64,000 nt of DNA from contig JAFXFF010000012.1 of assembly GCA_017520705.1 (NCBI GenBank), positions 62,001 to 126,000 on the forward strand, given 5' to 3'. The position numbers and the translations under genes are program-made. How positions within the stretch are numbered: position 1 is the stretch's first letter; every line of letters begins with the position of its first letter. Positions 62,308 to 64,000 of this stretch are shown here, in pieces. A model generated the notes under the pieces. The model worked only from the letters and a program-made list of their open reading frames with translations, searched no databases and had not been told where the DNA came from. This stretch comes from Clostridia bacterium (GTDB lineage Bacteria; Bacillota; Clostridia; Oscillospirales; Acutalibacteraceae).

Positions 62308-63315
62308 TTAATCGTCTAAGAGTTCGAAATCCATCTGCATACCGATGTGGGCACCGATGAGGGCATTGGTGCAGTCGGGGTCGTCCCCCTCCAGCCAAAT
62401 GACCACGGTGTATTTATCCACCTCGTCCTCCTCCATATCCTCGATAATCTGTGAGGTGATGACCAAATCGTCCTCAAAGCTATGGGGGATCAGGCGGTAG
62501 TACGTGCCACGGAGGGTCTCGTCCATCACCTCATACTGATCGGTGGGAAGCCGATCGATGAGGGGCAGGTTGCGATAACCCACCAGGCGGCCCTCGCCGT
62601 CGGTCTGACCCTCGGCAGGCAGCTGCTCGGGGTCGTCGGTATCGCCATGGGCGTGGGCGAAGAGGGTGGCCTTGTCCTCTTGGAACAGCAGCACCCAGAT
62701 TGCAGAAGATGCATCCTTACTCTCGGAATTGATGGACAGGGTGAAGCGATAGTCCACCGTGCCCTCCCCCCTCTTTGCCACGTAAAAGGTATGGGCAAAG
62801 TAGTTATCTCCATTGTGGGAGCCGTCGATATCGTTGATATCCAGCGGCAGGTCGGTGATGGAGATGCTGGGGGCGTCCTCCACCGGCTTGCCGTATAGGC
62901 GGGCGGAAGGCTTTTTGAAATCGATGGTATTGGAGAGCTCGAAGCCCTGCTCAAACATCTCGTCGGTCAGGTTGATGGTGAAGTGGCCCTGCATCTGGGT
63001 GACCTTGGACACTCCGTAGAGGGCGGCCATCAACAGCGCCGCGGCGCCCAGCAACGCCCACAGGGCGCGGCCGTGAAGCAGCCAGAGCAGCAGACCGAGG
63101 CCTTTATGCTTGTCGAAATACAGGCCCAGACTGGAGGCGGTGAGTTCAAACTCCTTCTTGGAGTAGGCGCCCGCGGCCTTCATATCCTCGCGCAATTTCT
63201 TGCGGCCGGCCTTGATCTCCTCTACCTCACTCTTGGTGAGGACCACACCGGCGCGTTTCTTCTTAAAAAACACGCGGTTCTGCTTGTCATTGTTGCGGTA
63301 TTCGTTCTTGCCCAT
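62308..63315 (-). CDS. Membrane-anchored protein sharing the C-terminal W-L-E-G motif
   Basis: A 335-residue protein with an N-terminal cytoplasmic, basic region of about 75 residues (KKRAGVVLTKSEVEEIKAGR), one membrane helix at about 80-105 ([20 protein letters not shown]) and an extracytoplasmic domain of about 230 residues. The end VVIWLEGDDPDCTNALIGAH is shared with the genes at 52880 and 58741. Unlike these it has no SipW-type signal, so it remains anchored in the membrane and may serve as the base or receptor for the fibre. ATG at 63315 is chosen over GTG at 63321, which overlaps the upstream stop codon. Confidence 0.7.
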   Translation of the reverse strand: MGKNEYRNNDKQNRVFFKKKRAGVVLTKSEVEEIKAGRKKLREDMKAAGAYSKKEFELTASSLGLYFDKHKGLGLLLWLLHGRALWALLGAAALLMAALYGVSKVTQMQGHFTINLTDEMFEQGFELSNTIDFKKPSARLYGKPVEDAPSISITDLPLDINDIDGSHNGDNYFAHTFYVAKRGEGTVDYRFTLSINSESKDASSAIWVLLFQEDKATLFAHAHGDTDDPEQLPAEGQTDGEGRLVGYRNLPLIDRLPTDQYEVMDETLRGTYYRLIPHSFEDDLVITSQIIEDMEEDEVDKYTVVIWLEGDDPDCTNALIGAHIGMQMDFELLDD

Positions 63316-63317
63316 CC

Positions 63318-64000
63318 TCACTCACGCTCCCGCAGCAGCGACTCGCGAATGAGCTCATCCTCCTCTACGGCGGGGCCGTTGACAGGACTGCAGACGGCGA
63401 AGACGCCGCTATCGGTGAGCCATTTGAGAGGCTGGTGGTCAGCGCAGGAGGCAAACACGGTAATGCCGCGGTCCTGCAGGGCGCGGATGTCCGAGGCGTA
63501 GACCGGCTGAGTGCCGGTCTCGGGGGACAACCGCACGTGGGAGAAGCCCCATTCCTTCAGCATGGCGGGAGACAAGGACTCGGGATGATAATCGTCCAGC
63601 AGCAGGGTCACGCCGTTGCGCAGATAGCGTCGAATGACCTCTGCGGTGCTCTTATTGGCCTCCAGCACCGTCTTTTCGGGGATGGTGAGCAGCAGACGGG
63701 TGCGATCCACCGGCTGGTCGGCGAACAGATCCTCAAAGCGCTTGAGGTGGCTGTCGCGGCCAAAGAAGCCGGGAATGGTATGCACCAGCAGATAGGGCAG
63801 ATCCAGTGCGCAATTCTGAATGCGCAGTAGGGTATCCGCCGCCTCGTAGAGGAGATAGAAGGAAACATCCACCGTCAGCTCGGTACGGGCCAGGCGGGGA
63901 GCCACCGTGGCGGCGTCCTCCAGTTCGCCATCCTTACCCGCAAACCAGGGGATGGCCTCGTAGGATACCACCCGATCCCCCGACACAGCGGGGCGATAGG
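63318..64000 (-). CDS. Degenerate EAL-domain protein, 5' end outside the window
   Basis: The frame is open to the window end, so the N-terminus is missing; 227 codons are visible. The visible part resembles an EAL domain: VVSYEAIPW (the EAL region), LLLTIPEKT, and VTLLLDDYHPE followed by FSHVRLSPE, in the places of the DDFGTG and IKID motifs. The GTG of DDFGTG and the lysine of IKID are lost, so phosphodiesterase activity is unlikely; binding of cyclic di-GMP or a structural role is possible. It is directly upstream of the membrane protein gene at 62308 and may connect the cluster to c-di-GMP signalling. Confidence 0.6.
   Translation of the reverse strand, partial: YRPAVSGDRVVSYEAIPWFAGKDGELEDAATVAPRLARTELTVDVSFYLLYEAADTLLRIQNCALDLPYLLVHTIPGFFGRDSHLKRFEDLFADQPVDRTRLLLTIPEKTVLEANKSTAEVIRRYLRNGVTLLLDDYHPESLSPAMLKEWGFSHVRLSPETGTQPVYASDIRALQDRGITVFASCADHQPLKWLTDSGVFAVCSPVNGPAVEEDELIRESLLRERE

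Overview
The window reads as a chromosomal segment of a moderately GC-rich, endospore-forming, low-branching member of the Firmicutes (Clostridia, most like the Oscillospirales/Ruminococcaceae-type gut bacteria). The evidence is the hprK-murB-rapZ-whiA-dnaE core cluster, a complete spoIIAA-spoIIAB-sigF sporulation operon, a T-box controlled cysteine operon, a GlgB-GlgC-GlgD-GlgA glycogen operon, strong Shine-Dalgarno sites (AAAGGAGG type) and sigma-A style promoters. Taxon assignment is inference from gene content; no rRNA or tRNA gene was seen.

Layout. 1-7.6 kb (+): hprK (5' truncated by the window), murB, rapZ, a GNAT acetyltransferase, whiA and dnaE. 7.7-9.3 kb (-): an ABC-F ATPase. 9.4-10.2 kb: a rearrangement scar in which a small membrane-protein gene abuts the C-terminal remnant of an Xre regulator. 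10.2-14.3 kb (-): T-box leader, cysE, cysS, a malic enzyme and the Mn efflux pump mntP. 14.4-18.2 kb (-): recA, recX, rimO, pgsA with a LexA-like box at recA. 18.2-21.1 kb (-): a WYL regulator, a YqhQ/DUF1385 protein and prmC. 21.3-28.7 kb (+): mtnN, two M16 peptidase-family proteins, lgt, folD, pfkA and a fused ispDF. 28.9-31.8 kb: an Xre regulator (-) and the spoIIA operon (+). 31.8-40.4 kb (-): glycogen operon and polA.

40.5-64 kb (all -): an accessory cluster that I consider the interesting system in this window. It encodes two signal peptidases of the SipW (archaeal/ER, Ser-His) type, at least four and probably five membrane-targeted exported proteins with SipW-type signal peptides (hydrophobic run ending in T/S-x-A/F-WF/Y-x-x-S), two further exported proteins with related N-termini, a 1677-residue giant paralogue of a 679-residue fibre-like protein, a membrane protein sharing a C-terminal W-[LIM]-E-x-x-D-x-D-C-x-N motif with two of the exported proteins, a membrane-anchored McrB-like AAA+ ATPase with a cytosolic coiled-coil partner, a degenerate EAL-domain protein (cut by the window end), a second Lgt-like membrane protein and a leucine-rich-repeat surface protein. 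The genes are close together and co-oriented, so I infer a dedicated TasA/camelysin-like surface fibre or coat assembly system with an internal AAA+ motor or remodelling module and a possible c-di-GMP sensing input.

Intergenic DNA is unusually informative: several bidirectional terminators, good sigma-A promoters, an inverted repeat directly downstream of the pfkA promoter, a hairpin-rich 260-bp gap in the fibre cluster, and at least four copies of a palindromic interspersed repeat (near 7.6, 28.8, 30.2 and 62.2 kb). Start codons were re-chosen where a Shine-Dalgarno site and family alignment favoured an internal start.
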